A stretch of DNA of 64,000 nt from JAIQFF01 sp963725615 (GCA_963725615.1 CAVRZO010000017.1:124001-188000); one strand, 5' to 3'. Counted from the stretch's first letter, positions 40,550 through 49,236 are shown. Made by a program: numbers and translations. The notes: a model not told the origin generated them from the letters alone.

Positions 40550-43500
40550 TTACTCCCCCAGCACTCTCTCGTAAATCGTCCGGACCTTCCCGAACGTCCT
40601 ATCCAGTTCGTTCTCCAGTCCGTCCTGAAACCCGCGCTCCAGAATCTGACCCGTCAACTTCTCCGTGACCTTTCGTCCGTGCTCGGTCGCCGGCAGCCAC
40701 CTGATCGCCCGCCCTACCACCAGACGCGCCACGTGCTCCACGGTGCGCAATAATTCGGCCGCATGGTCGAGCATGCCCGCGTCGCTCTTTTCGAGGACAC
40801 CTGAACCCGCGCACCGCCACAACCGGTCCCGCAAGCTTCCCCGCTTGTCCGCCACGTCATGCTTCACCAGCAGATAGCTGGTGATGAAATCAATGTCATA
40901 GATCGCCCCCGGTGAATACTTGAAACTCTTTTCCGGAGATTCCGCGACTTCCAGCTTCGTCCTCATCTCGCGCACCTCTTGCCCGAAGGATGCGTCGGAG
41001 GCGAATCGGTCAAACAGCGTCTTCAGCGTTCCAGCAGCGCGGTCTCCCAGGGGTTGCGAGCCCGCCAGAAATCGCATCTTGGTATACATCAGCGCTTCCC
41101 AGGGCTGCGCTTCGTGCTCGAAATATACCGTCAGCTGCGCCGGAGTGGAGACCAATTCTCCTTCCCCACCCCGCGGCCGCAAGCGCGCATCCAGAGAAAA
41201 TACCGTGCCCTCCCGGGTGTAAGCCGACAGGGCGTGCATCATCTTCTCGGCACACTTTGTCAGTGCAATCCTGTCGTCCCCTTCACCGCACACAAACAGG
41301 ACATCGGCATCCGACAACAAATCAAACTCGCCGCTGCCCAGCCTGCCCAGCGCCATGACTGCCAGCCCTTCAGCGTCAGCCAGCCGGACCGCCGTCGCCA
41401 TCACATCTTCGGCCGCTGCCGTGGTGGCTTCGAACGACTCGTACACGTCGCGCAACTCGATCACGTCCCGCGCTCCCACCACAAAAGCGCGATGCCTGAA
41501 ATGCTGGCGCAGCAAAGCCAGTTTCTCTGCCGGCGACGCAGGTGAGTCGGCCAGATAAGCAAAAACGGGATCTCGAGCCGTCTCCGCCAGCCCTAGAGAT
41601 TTCTCGAACAAGTATCGTCCGCCGGTTGGTGGCGCGACTTCGTCCAACTCTGCCAGAGTGACAATCTCCTCGGGATGGCGAATCAGGATCTCAGTCAAAT
41701 AGTCGCTGGCTTCAAACAGGGCCAGGGCCCGGCCCACCGCCTCCTGATTTCGCAGCACACCCGCATAGCGCTGCGAACTGCTGAATGCCGAACTCAAGAA
41801 CCGGTAGAAATTCTTTCGCGCCTGCGGACTCAGGTCACGACGGTTCGCAATCTCGTACAGCGCCGGTGCGTCGGTCGCCAGTCGCTCCACAATCTGCTGG
41901 CTGGAAGGGTCCGAAGTTGCCGGTTCGAGCGCGCTGAGCAATTTGAATTCCCCACCAGGCACCTGCTGCCGCCCACGCGTCTGCTGCTGATAAATAATCC
42001 GCTGGTAGATCTCCGCCACTGCCGCCATCCGCCGCCTCACCACGGTGGCCAGATCGCCCGACCGGTACTCCCCTGGTGCGTAGCCTTCCATGGCACGCTG
42101 CAGCACGCGGCAATCGGATTCTGAGCCCGGCAGTCGGTGCGTCTGTTGCCCCTCGCGCAATTGCAGCCGATGCTCCAGATGACGCAGGAATTCATAGCCG
42201 CTGGTCAGATCATGGAATTCCTTTCCGCTGATGTGGCCCTTGTCGTGCAATTTGTGCAACGAAAACAGCGTTCCGCCGGACCGCAGCCACGGCTCGGCGC
42301 CGCCGTACACCCGCTGCAGGCACTGCACCAGAAATTCAATGTCCCGGATCCCTCCGCGATCAATCTTTACATCGATGGTGGCGTCCGCCTCGCCCAGCGT
42401 TTTTCCCAGCTGGCGCCGCTTGTGCATCTTCTCCCGTGCCACCAGCGCGGTCTTGATCGCGGCAAAGTTCACTTTTTCGGTGTAGACGTGGGGCTGTACC
42501 GCGCGAATAAACTCCCGCGCCAAACCCGTGTCTCCCGCCGTATGCCTGACTTTGATCAGCGCCTGGCGCTCCCAGTCGTGCGCCGTGTCGGAGTAGTAAG
42601 CCAGGGCTTGCGACAACCGAATGGCCAACTCTCCTTCCCCGCCCTGCGGCCGCAGTCGCAAGTCGATCCGGAATACCGGCCCTTCCCGCGTGACCCGCGA
42701 AAGGATCTCGGTCGTATGCTGGGCCAGCCGGATGAAATATTCGCGGTTGGAAACCGGCGTCCGGGGTGGCTCCTCGCCGTCGCCGTAGATGTACATAAGG
42801 TCCACATCCGAGCTGTAATTCAGCTCGTTCCCTCCCAGCTTACCCAGGGCAAGGACGGCGAACGGCGTATCCACCAACCGGCCCAGTGCGTCCAGATGTT
42901 GCGGCGTTCCATGACGCCGCTGCAGCTTGCTGTCCGCGTCGCGCAATGCCGCCTCGATCAGCACATCCGCCAGGGCCGAGATCTCCGCCGTAGTTTCCGC
43001 CAGGGGCGCGATCTTCAGCACGTCGCGCAGCATGATGCGGACATACTCGCGCCGCTTGAACCGCGCCAGCGTCAGGGCAACATCGCTCTCGGACGAACGG
43101 GCGCGGAAGCGCGCCAGGCTTTCGTGAAATTCTTCCTGGGAAAAACTGCGGTCAAGGTTCCTCTCCCGCAGAAAGGACGCCAGCAGGTCCGGATTCTGGA
43201 TCAGTGTGTCCCCCAGAAACCGGCTGTGACCAAAGACCACGATGGCGTAGTGCGCCAGAAAATTATGCTGGTCGAGCAACCGCACCACTTCGGAAGGCTC
43301 GATCAACCGCTCAAACAGAAGCAGGGCGCCATCCGGATCAGGAGCCTCGGCAAACAACCCGGGCAACGCCGCAGCCAGCGCCGGCGAGAGCCGGGCCTCA
43401 ACTCGCTGCAAATTTAGCTTGGCACTTTCAGGATTCCGAAACGGCGGGTAGGTGGCACTGTCTGTGTGGGGGCGGGTCTCCGACCCGCCCGGGCCGGGCA

Positions 43501-43567
43501 ATGCCCGGCTACTCTCCCCCGGAGCACCAACCCCGGTCAGCTCATTTGGCAGTTTCGATGGAGGCAA
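40550..43567 (-). CDS. glnE: Glutamine synthetase adenylyltransferase/adenylyl-removing enzyme
   Basis: Bidirectional AMP transferase that attaches AMP to, and removes it from, the tyrosine of GlnA. Two nucleotidyltransferase halves are visible: ALGKLGGNELNYSSDVDLMY (N-half) and ALGRLGSGEFDLLSDADVLF (C-half), each with the GSxxLxxxSDxD signature, plus DLRLRPQGGEGEL and DARLRPRGGEGEL. Start uncertain: the frame opens with TTG at 43567, but residues about 12-32 are encoded by a two-hairpin repeat. The in-frame TTG at 43411 would give 953 residues, the normal family length, so the true start may be there. The target, glnA, lies about 2 kb away on the same strand. Confidence 0.93.
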   Translation of the reverse strand: MPPSKLPNELTGVGAPGESSRALPGPGGSETRPHTDSATYPPFRNPESAKLNLQRVEARLSPALAAALPGLFAEAPDPDGALLLFERLIEPSEVVRLLDQHNFLAHYAIVVFGHSRFLGDTLIQNPDLLASFLRERNLDRSFSQEEFHESLARFRARSSESDVALTLARFKRREYVRIMLRDVLKIAPLAETTAEISALADVLIEAALRDADSKLQRRHGTPQHLDALGRLVDTPFAVLALGKLGGNELNYSSDVDLMYIYGDGEEPPRTPVSNREYFIRLAQHTTEILSRVTREGPVFRIDLRLRPQGGEGELAIRLSQALAYYSDTAHDWERQALIKVRHTAGDTGLAREFIRAVQPHVYTEKVNFAAIKTALVAREKMHKRRQLGKTLGEADATIDVKIDRGGIRDIEFLVQCLQRVYGGAEPWLRSGGTLFSLHKLHDKGHISGKEFHDLTSGYEFLRHLEHRLQLREGQQTHRLPGSESDCRVLQRAMEGYAPGEYRSGDLATVVRRRMAAVAEIYQRIIYQQQTRGRQQVPGGEFKLLSALEPATSDPSSQQIVERLATDAPALYEIANRRDLSPQARKNFYRFLSSAFSSSQRYAGVLRNQEAVGRALALFEASDYLTEILIRHPEEIVTLAELDEVAPPTGGRYLFEKSLGLAETARDPVFAYLADSPASPAEKLALLRQHFRHRAFVVGARDVIELRDVYESFEATTAAAEDVMATAVRLADAEGLAVMALGRLGSGEFDLLSDADVLFVCGEGDDRIALTKCAEKMMHALSAYTREGTVFSLDARLRPRGGEGELVSTPAQLTVYFEHEAQPWEALMYTKMRFLAGSQPLGDRAAGTLKTLFDRFASDASFGQEVREMRTKLEVAESPEKSFKYSPGAIYDIDFITSYLLVKHDVADKRGSLRDRLWRCAGSGVLEKSDAGMLDHAAELLRTVEHVARLVVGRAIRWLPATEHGRKVTEKLTGQILERGFQDGLENELDRTFGKVRTIYERVLGE
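43464..43511. repeat. Two-hairpin element overlapping the glnE 5' region
   Basis: TGTGTGGGG, then GGCGGGTCTCCGACCCGCC, then GGCCGGGCAATGCCCGGC. If GlnE starts at 43567 this element is translated; if at 43411 it is in the leader. Confidence 0.75.
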
Positions 43568-43596
43568 GACTCTCGGCTCGGATTGTCAGCATACCC

Positions 43597-44178
43597 TCAA
43601 TACCGCCTGGTCCCGAAATATTTCCGCACTCCGATCGTGTTATACCGCCCCCAGGGCCCGTTCGGCCCCAGATCCGCCGGACCCAGGTTCCGGTCCCGCG
43701 CCCCAAAGCGGGTAAACAGAAAATGCTGTGTAACCCGCATTTCGAAACCCTTCCCCAGATAAAGCCCTCCACCCCACGAGTTCTCCAACCCGATGGCGTC
43801 CATCGACCAGGTATAAAGCGTTTGCGGAAGATTCTTGCCAAACAGGAATCGGGGCTCTCCAAACAGGAAGAACCTCCGGAACTGCCCGCGCCCAAAGGGA
43901 TGCGCTTCCACATATCCCGAGATCATGTAACGAGCAAAGGCAGTGCAGGGGCTGTTCGCTCCACCAGAAATTCCCGCGTCGGCGCGGCACAAATTCGGAT
44001 CAATCTCGTTATGCGGGGGCGCCAGGTCAAACTGTCCATATCCCCAAAACGTGTCGCGCGGAAGAAACATCCGCTCCGTGCTGTCATGGGTCACGGTGCG
44101 TTGCGCAGGTTCAGTTTGTGCCGATAACACCCGAGACATGGTCAGACATACATACATCCACAGCAGCGCCTGCTTCAT
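43597..44178 (-). CDS. Exported probable beta-barrel hypothetical protein
   Basis: 193 residues from the ATG at 44178, which has GGAGG four bases upstream. A signal peptide (ALLWMYVCLTMSRVLSAQ) precedes alternating aromatic strands (RDTFWGYGQFDLAP, RYMISGYVEAHPFGR, RRFFLFGEPRFLFG, GGGLYLGKGFEMRVTQHFLFTRFG) and a final RYNTIGVRKYFGTRRY. This looks like a small outer-membrane barrel. No specific family named. Confidence 0.65.
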   Translation of the reverse strand: MKQALLWMYVCLTMSRVLSAQTEPAQRTVTHDSTERMFLPRDTFWGYGQFDLAPPHNEIDPNLCRADAGISGGANSPCTAFARYMISGYVEAHPFGRGQFRRFFLFGEPRFLFGKNLPQTLYTWSMDAIGLENSWGGGLYLGKGFEMRVTQHFLFTRFGARDRNLGPADLGPNGPWGRYNTIGVRKYFGTRRY

Positions 44179-44271
44179 GAGGCCTCCGCAAGAAGTTTTG
44201 GTGCGGTACTCGACGAAAATAGAACTGGATCCCGACGCGGCTTTGAGAGGGCGCCACATTGTACCCCATGA

Positions 44272-44345
44272 AAATGGAAGACGGGCGTCCCGCCCGTCAT
44301 GCACAAGCCTGTGGCCAGACGGCCGGGGACGCCCGTCCTCCACAT
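44272..44345. repeat. Inverted pair of GGACGGGCGTCC elements
   Basis: TGGAAGACGGGCGTCCCGCCCGTC on the left and GACGCCCGTCCTCCACAT on the right form inverted arms around GTGGCCAGACGGCC. It lies between the divergent barrel and peroxidase genes. A single arm recurs at about 4243. Confidence 0.65.
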
Positions 44346-44421
44346 ACCTTGCGCTGGCCATCGCCCTCGGGTATTCTCACGTCAATCTCGTCCGGACGTT
44401 CAGCAGCGCCAAGGAGACCTC

Positions 44422-44991
44422 ATGAAAACCGTGCGCAACGGAAGTGTCCGCATATCTCTGGTACTGGGATTGGTGATGACTATGGCTGGATCCGCCGTGG
44501 CTGCGAACATCTACGACTTCACTCTACCGTCGATCGACGGCAAGCCCATGCCCCTGGCGGAATTCAAAGGCAAGGTCCTTCTGGTGGTCAACGTCGCCAG
44601 CCGCTGCGGCTACACGCCGCAGTACAGCGCATTGGAGTCTTTGTATGAAAAATACAAGGATCAGGGCTTGGTGATCGTCGGCTTCCCGGCCAACAACTTT
44701 GGCGCCCAGGAACCGGGCACCAACGAGGAAATCAAAATCTTCTGCTCCAGAAAGTACAACGTGACATTTCCGATGTATAGCAAAGTGTCTGTTAAGGGTG
44801 ACGACCAGACACCGCTCTACCAGTACCTCACCAAACAGACGGGTCCGTCCATCGCAGGCGACATCAAGTGGAATTTCACGAAGTTCCTGGTTGACCGCAA
44901 CGGTAATGTGGTCGAGCGCTTCGAATCCGCGGTAACTCCTGATTCGAAAGAAGTGGTCTCCGCAGTGGAAAAGCAGTTGAGCCAGAAATAA
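44422..44991 (+). CDS. Exported glutathione-peroxidase-family protein
   Basis: 189 residues with a signal-like N-terminus (ISLVLGLVMTMAGSAVAA), so probably periplasmic. The catalytic Cys lies in NVASRCGYTPQY, Gln in FPANNFGAQEPGTNEE, and Trp in IKWNFTKFLV. Cys rather than selenocysteine variants usually use thioredoxin-like reductants. AAGGAG precedes the ATG at 44422. The longer frame to 44299 lies in the repeat region. Confidence 0.92.
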   Translation: MKTVRNGSVRISLVLGLVMTMAGSAVAANIYDFTLPSIDGKPMPLAEFKGKVLLVVNVASRCGYTPQYSALESLYEKYKDQGLVIVGFPANNFGAQEPGTNEEIKIFCSRKYNVTFPMYSKVSVKGDDQTPLYQYLTKQTGPSIAGDIKWNFTKFLVDRNGNVVERFESAVTPDSKEVVSAVEKQLSQK

Positions 44992-45097
44992 GCGGCCAGG
45001 TGCGAACGCGAATTTCGCATGCCAAACCCGTCTTCCTGTCTACGTAAATTCATATCAAATTTTTCTATTCCTCCAACAACTAGAATGAATGACTAGG

Positions 45098-45118
45098 CTA
45101 AGTCCCAATATAACTTAG
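45098..45118 (+). promoter_or_regulatory. Inverted repeat CTAAGT/ACTTAG upstream of the sigma-54-like promoter
   Basis: CTAAGT (45098-45103) and ACTTAG (45113-45118) are perfect inverted arms about ten bases before the -24 element. A possible regulator site. Confidence 0.35.
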
Positions 45119-45126
45119 GGATACGT

Positions 45127-45143
45127 TTGGCCCGCGTATTGCT
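45127..45143 (+). promoter_or_regulatory. Candidate sigma-54 promoter
   Basis: TTGGCCCGCGTATTGCT has GG at 45129-45130, ten bases, then GC at 45141-45142. It matches TTGGCACG-N4-TTGCW at all but one conserved base. The predicted transcript start is near 45154, with GGGGGG and ATG 45171 downstream. Confidence 0.6.
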
Positions 45144-45170
45144 ACAAGAGACGGCATCGGGGGGTGAACA

Positions 45171-45485
45171 ATGCCACAGGAGGTCTCTATCTCCTACCAA
45201 GCGGTCAAGAGCAAAGTCTATAAGCTGGTTGACGCAATGGTCGAAGGCGACAAAAACCCAATCGAGGTTCAAGAGTCCATTCGACGCTGGTGGAAGCTAA
45301 TCCATCCTTCTGATCGGGCCGTAGCCCAAAAATACCTGCTCATGGTGCTGGAGAAATCAAACTCAACCTTGGGAGCCATCGTGCTCGGCCTCCCAGATTC
45401 CCAGGAAATCAAACCCGTCCGCAGCCTCGACGTCGAGCGTATTCCCGCACGGACCGACCGAACTGCAATCAGCAGCTTGATCTAA
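45171..45485 (+). CDS. Small helical hypothetical protein next to glnA
   Basis: 104 residues, no family recognised. Mostly helical (SYQAVKSKVYKLVDAMVEGD, then VQESIRRWWKLIHPSDRAVA, then KYLLMVLEKSNS) with a C-terminal unstructured tail. It has its own sigma-54-like promoter and a clean intrinsic terminator, so it is a monocistronic unit convergent with glnA. A link to nitrogen status is suggested only by the promoter type and neighbourhood. Confidence 0.65.
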   Translation: MPQEVSISYQAVKSKVYKLVDAMVEGDKNPIEVQESIRRWWKLIHPSDRAVAQKYLLMVLEKSNSTLGAIVLGLPDSQEIKPVRSLDVERIPARTDRTAISSLI

Positions 45486-45502
45486 AACATCTCAAGAAGT
45501 GG

Positions 45503-45530
45503 AAAGGCCCGGCAAAAGCCAGGCCTTTTT
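45503..45530 (+). terminator. Rho-independent terminator
   Basis: AGGCC-C-GGC, loop AAAA, GCC-A-GGCCT, then TTTTT. It lies between the converging 104-residue gene and glnA. Confidence 0.85.
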
Positions 45531-45548
45531 CTCTGCTGATGCCGGGAA

Positions 45549-46961
45549 CTAAATATCGTAGTACAAAGCAAACTCATACGGATGCGGCCGCAACCTCACC
45601 GCGTCCACTTCCTTGGTCCGCTTGTACTCCACATACGTACTCAACAGCTCCTCGGTAAACACATCGCCCTTGAGCAGAAACGCGTGGTCCCGCTCCAGCG
45701 CGTCCAGCGCATCCTCGAGCGAGCCCGGCATGGACGGCACTTTGGCCAATTCTTCGGGCCCCAGGTCATATATGTCTTTGTCCAACGGCTGCCCCGGATC
45801 CATCTTGTTCTCGATCCCGTCGAGGCCGGCCATCATCATCGCCGCAAACGCCATGTAGGGATTGCAACTCGGGTCCGGCGGACGGAATTCCACCCGCTTG
45901 GCCTTGGGCGAGGCCGAGTACATCGGAATGCGGCACGCCGCCGAACGGTTTCGTCGTGAGTACGCCAGATTCACCGGCGCTTCGAACCCAGGTACCAGGC
46001 GCTTATAAGAATTAGTGGTGGGGGCGATGATCGCCGCCAGCGCCGGCCCGTGCTTGATCAGCCCTCCGATATACCACAGCGCAATCTGCGATATGCCGGC
46101 ATAGCCATCGCCGGCAAAAAGTGGTTTGCCACCCTTCCACAACGATTGATGGGTATGCATGCCGCTGCCATTGTCCCCATAGATCGGCTTGGGCATGAAC
46201 GTCACGGTCTTGCCGTACTGGTTGGCCACATTTTTCACGATGTACTTGTACAGCATCATGTGGTCCGCCGAGCGCACCAGCGAATCGAACTTCAGATCAA
46301 TTTCAGTCTGTCCGCCGGTCGCCACTTCATGATGGTGGCACTCTACTTCCAGGTCGCAGTTCTGCATGGTCATGACCATCTCAGTGCGCAGGTCCTGGTA
46401 GTGGTCAGTCGGAGGCACCGGAAAATATCCTTCTTTGTAGCGCGGACGGTAGCCCTGGTTGTTCTCCACCCGCCCCGAATTCCACCGCCCTTCTTCCGCG
46501 TCGATAAAGTAGAAGCCGTGCTGCTCACGCTGGTCAAATCGCACATTGTCAAAAATAAAGAACTCAGCTTCGGCTCCGAAGTAAGCAGTGTCCGCCAGCC
46601 CGGTCGAGCTCAGATACATTTCCGCTTTCTTCGCGATATAGCGTGGGTCACGGTCATAGCGCTGCTTGGTGACCGGGTCCACCACGTCGCACACCATCAC
46701 CAGCGTCGGTACTTCGGTGAAAGGATCGAGAATGAAACTGTTGGGGTCGGGGATCAGCAGCATGTCGCTCTCGTGGATCGCCGCCCAGCCCCGAATGGAC
46801 GATCCGTCCATGCCATACCCTTCGTCGAACGAAGCCTCGCTCAACTGGTCAATGGGATAAGAAACATGGTGCTGCAGTCCCGGCAAATCGGTGAAGCGAA
46901 GATCTAACATCTTGACCCCGTTCTTCTTCACGAACTCCAGAACGGTTTTCGGGTCAGCCAT
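45549..46961 (-). CDS. glnA: Type I glutamine synthetase
   Basis: 470 residues, ATP-dependent synthesis of glutamine from glutamate and ammonia. Signature segments are FDEGYGMDGSSIRGW, GAEAEFFIFDNVRF, HHHEVATGGQTEIDLKF, YGDNGSGMHTHQSL and KRLVPGFEAPVNLAYSRRNR. The adenylylation tyrosine is in KDIYDLGPEEL, matching the KNLYDLPPEE site of the E. coli enzyme, and the modifying enzyme GlnE is encoded nearby. AAAGGAA precedes the ATG. No sigma-54 site is obvious at its own promoter. Confidence 0.97.
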   Translation of the reverse strand: MADPKTVLEFVKKNGVKMLDLRFTDLPGLQHHVSYPIDQLSEASFDEGYGMDGSSIRGWAAIHESDMLLIPDPNSFILDPFTEVPTLVMVCDVVDPVTKQRYDRDPRYIAKKAEMYLSSTGLADTAYFGAEAEFFIFDNVRFDQREQHGFYFIDAEEGRWNSGRVENNQGYRPRYKEGYFPVPPTDHYQDLRTEMVMTMQNCDLEVECHHHEVATGGQTEIDLKFDSLVRSADHMMLYKYIVKNVANQYGKTVTFMPKPIYGDNGSGMHTHQSLWKGGKPLFAGDGYAGISQIALWYIGGLIKHGPALAAIIAPTTNSYKRLVPGFEAPVNLAYSRRNRSAACRIPMYSASPKAKRVEFRPPDPSCNPYMAFAAMMMAGLDGIENKMDPGQPLDKDIYDLGPEELAKVPSMPGSLEDALDALERDHAFLLKGDVFTEELLSTYVEYKRTKEVDAVRLRPHPYEFALYYDI

Positions 46962-47002
46962 GGATCGTTCCTTTCGAATCTCATTCCTGATCTATTGATG
47001 TT

Positions 47003-47072
47003 GTGTGGCCGCGGGCGACTCGCCCGCGAGTCCCGAGCCAGTTCGTCGCGGGCGAGTCGCCCGAGGCCACAT
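47003..47072. repeat. Inverted pair of CGCGGGCGA palindromes upstream of glnA
   Basis: GTGTGGCC-GCGGGCGACTCGCCCGCG and its near-reverse complement ending GAGGCCACA, separated by about 17 bases. It is the most compact of the head-to-head pairs and has a REPIN-like layout. Confidence 0.8.
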
Positions 47073-47270
47073 TGCCATCGCATTCTAAGGCCCGAGTTTT
47101 AAGGCCCCTGTTTCAAGGGAAGAGAGCGTGCCTGCTACAATCTCGCATGTGTTTGCCGCCCGTAACTTTATCCGTGTGTAGGCTGTGCAAGGAAATATAT
47201 TGTTTTTATGGCCCGGATAACGAAGCTTTATGCCCGGTACGGTTTAGTTTCAGATAGTTAGGCATGTAAA

Positions 47271-47383
47271 GAGCAATTAGCATTGGCCATTAGCCCCGTC
47301 CCAGTTGTAAAGCTGCTGAGATCCCGACGGACGGCACGGGAGCGCCTTGGCTAAATGCCAATTGCTAATTGCCAATTGCTGGC
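47271..47383. repeat. AATTGCTAATTGCC tract with inverted ends
   Basis: GAGCAATTAGCATTGGCCATTAGCC (47271-47295) is matched in inverse by GGCTAAATGCCAATTGCTAATTGCCAATTGCTGGC (47349-47383). It ends seven bases before the LysR-family ATG. Confidence 0.7.
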
Positions 47384-47389
47384 ACCTCC

Positions 47390-48298
47390 ATGGACTTCGA
47401 ACAGCTAGAAACGTTTCTCCAGGTCGCGCGCTACAGCTCCTTCTCCCGCGCGGCGGAGAAGCGCTTCCGTACGCAGCCGGCCATCTCATCCCAGATCCGG
47501 GCCCTGGAGGAAGAAGTCGGCGCCAAGTTGCTCGACCGATCGGGCGGCAAAGTCTCCATCACTGCCTCCGGCAAGCTGTTCCAGAAATATGCGGAAGAAA
47601 TTCTTGAGGCCCGCAAAGCGGTCTTGACCGCGATCGCCGAGACCGAACGTGTACCCCGCGGCGAGATCATCGTGGGCGCCAATGAAGGCACCTGCCTGCA
47701 CATTCTCCCTGAGGTTTTCGCCGAGTTCAAGAGGCAATACCCGGACGTTGCCGTCAACATCACCCGAGCCGATTACGGCAAGATTCTCGACTCAGTCATA
47801 GACAACTCGGTGGATTTCGGCTTCATGTCTATGCCGGTCAGCGACGCGCGACTCACGGTCGTCCTGATCCATCGGGATGAGCTCGTGGTCATCGCGCCTC
47901 CTCAACATCCGCTGGCGAAATTGAAGTCCGCGCCGATTTGTGAGGTGGCGAAGTTTCCCCTGGTGATGCCCAAGGCTGGACACACCCGCGACGCGTTGGA
48001 GCAACTCTTCCACGAGAACAAACTCAAGCCGCAATACGCCATGGAACTGGATTCCAGCGAGTTGCTGAAACGCTTCATCGCCGCCGACGTAGGCGTAGGG
48101 TTCATTGCCCGTTCCAACGTGCAAGAAGACGTGCAGGCGAAAGTGCTGGTCGCCATCCCCATGGCGGAAACTCCAATTCGCCGGGACCTGGCACTGGTCT
48201 TCCGCAAAGACAAAGCCCTCAGCCGCGCCGCCCTCGCCTTCATCGACACCACGGTCAAAATAAAGAAGGTAGACCCGGTAGCCGTAGCAACCCGCTAG
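47390..48298 (+). CDS. LysR-family transcriptional regulator
   Basis: 302 residues. The N-terminal winged HTH is textbook LysR (MDFEQLETFLQVARYSSFSR, then AAEKRFRTQPAISSQIRALE). The C-terminal effector domain has GEIIVGANEGTCLHILPEVF and the SSELLKRFIAADVGVGFIAR segment. The ATG at 47390 begins the conserved DF.QLE motif; codons upstream from 47369 translate the AATTGC repeat. Divergent from glnA with a shared intergenic region. The inducer and targets are unknown. Confidence 0.93.
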   Translation: MDFEQLETFLQVARYSSFSRAAEKRFRTQPAISSQIRALEEEVGAKLLDRSGGKVSITASGKLFQKYAEEILEARKAVLTAIAETERVPRGEIIVGANEGTCLHILPEVFAEFKRQYPDVAVNITRADYGKILDSVIDNSVDFGFMSMPVSDARLTVVLIHRDELVVIAPPQHPLAKLKSAPICEVAKFPLVMPKAGHTRDALEQLFHENKLKPQYAMELDSSELLKRFIAADVGVGFIARSNVQEDVQAKVLVAIPMAETPIRRDLALVFRKDKALSRAALAFIDTTVKIKKVDPVAVATR

Positions 48299-48320
48299 CC
48301 CCGAAACCGCCACCACCGAC

Positions 48321-48372
48321 CACGTGGGGACGGGCGCCCCCGCCCGTCCAAGCCGAGCAAGGCTGGGCTAGG
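48321..48372. repeat. Two-hairpin element after the LysR gene
   Basis: CACGTGGGG, then GACGGGCGCCCCCGCCCGTC, then AGCCGAGCAAGGCTGGGCT (the second hairpin is imperfect). It lies 23 bases after the LysR stop. Confidence 0.65.
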
Positions 48373-48459
48373 TTTTGAGCCTTGACACTGCCAGGCAAAA
48401 GGCGCGCGGAGCTTCGCCCCGCCGTGCGCGTGAGCGCACCCGCCCTTACGCGTGTTGTG

Positions 48460-48478
48460 GTAAATCCTGATTTACTAT
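48460..48478 (+). promoter_or_regulatory. Palindrome overlapping a -10-like box before the HAD gene
   Basis: GTAAATC-CT-GATTTAC (48460-48475) is a perfect palindrome and overlaps TACTAT (48473-48478), six bases before the ATG at 48485. Possible operator, with a leaderless start. No Shine-Dalgarno. Confidence 0.4.
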
Positions 48479-48484
48479 CTAGCT

Positions 48485-49093
48485 ATGAAACTGAAGTTGC
48501 CACCGGGCGCTTTCAAGGCTTATCTGTTCGATTGCGACGGCACCATCGCGGATTCGATGCCGCTTCATTACGTCGCCTGGAGCCGGGCTCTTTCGGAATG
48601 GAACTGCAAATTCAGCGAAGAGTTGTTCTACGCCTGGGGAGGCATGCCGGTGGCCGAAATCATCTCCACCCTCAATGCAAATCACGGCCTCGATATGCCG
48701 GTGGAAGATGTGGCCAGACGGAAGGAACAACTATATTACGAGATTCTTCCCCAGCTTAAGGCCGTCCCTGAAGTGCTGGAGCATATTGAAGCCCGGCACG
48801 GTGAGATTCCCTTCGCTGTCGTTTCAGGAAGCACGCGCGATTCCGTAACAGCATCCCTGGAGGCGCTGAAGATCCTCGACCGGTTCGACACCCTGGTCTG
48901 CGCCGGAGACTATGCGAGGAGTAAACCCCATCCCGAGCCATTTCTGATCGCCGCGGAACGGCTGGGAAAGGCGCCGGCAGACTGTCTGGTGTTCGAAGAC
49001 ACAGACATGGGCATACAAGCCGCCACGGCAGCCGGCATGGCCTCGGTGAAGATTCCTCAACCGTGGCAAAGGAACCCACCACGAACCACGTAG
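48485..49093 (+). CDS. HAD-superfamily phosphatase (beta-phosphoglucomutase-like)
   Basis: 202 residues, predicted cytoplasmic sugar-phosphate phosphatase or phosphoglucomutase. HAD motif I is LFDCDGTIADSMPLHY with the nucleophile and acid/base Asp pair. Motif II Ser is in AVVSGSTRDSV, Lys in YARSKPHPEPFL, and motif IV in CLVFEDTDMGIQAA. A cap domain sits after motif I. The stop codon (TAG, 49091-49093) is formed by the CACGTAGG of the following two-hairpin element. Confidence 0.88.
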   Translation: MKLKLPPGAFKAYLFDCDGTIADSMPLHYVAWSRALSEWNCKFSEELFYAWGGMPVAEIISTLNANHGLDMPVEDVARRKEQLYYEILPQLKAVPEVLEHIEARHGEIPFAVVSGSTRDSVTASLEALKILDRFDTLVCAGDYARSKPHPEPFLIAAERLGKAPADCLVFEDTDMGIQAATAAGMASVKIPQPWQRNPPRTT

Positions 49094-49140
49094 GCCCGGA
49101 CGCCCCGTCCGGGCAGGCGCGCAAAGCTCGCCAAGGTTTT
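49087..49140. repeat. Two-hairpin element containing the HAD stop codon
   Basis: CACGTAGG, then CCCGGACGCCCCGTCCGGG, then GCGAGC-like second hairpin (GCGCGCAAAGCTCGC). The TAG in CACGTAGG terminates the HAD frame. Confidence 0.7.
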
Positions 49141-49236
49141 AGTAACCGCAAAATAGCGGAGCTTCGCTCCACCGGGTGGGCAGGGGGCGCCCGCCCCTTC
49201 GTGTTCAGTCGTGGATCTTGGGTTAAAATCCTCGCA

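Larger units (their letters stand above)
46962..47389. other. 428-base intergenic region between divergent glnA and the LysR gene
   Basis: Contains an inverted pair of palindromes (47003-47072), an AT-rich segment (about 47180-47270) likely to hold the promoters, and an AATTGC-type tract (47271-47383) that abuts the LysR gene start. No gene is supported. Confidence 0.6.

Noticed and set aside
42137..43417. 426-codon open frame antisense to glnE
   Set aside because: Shadow of the sense gene with composition typical of reversed GC-rich coding DNA.
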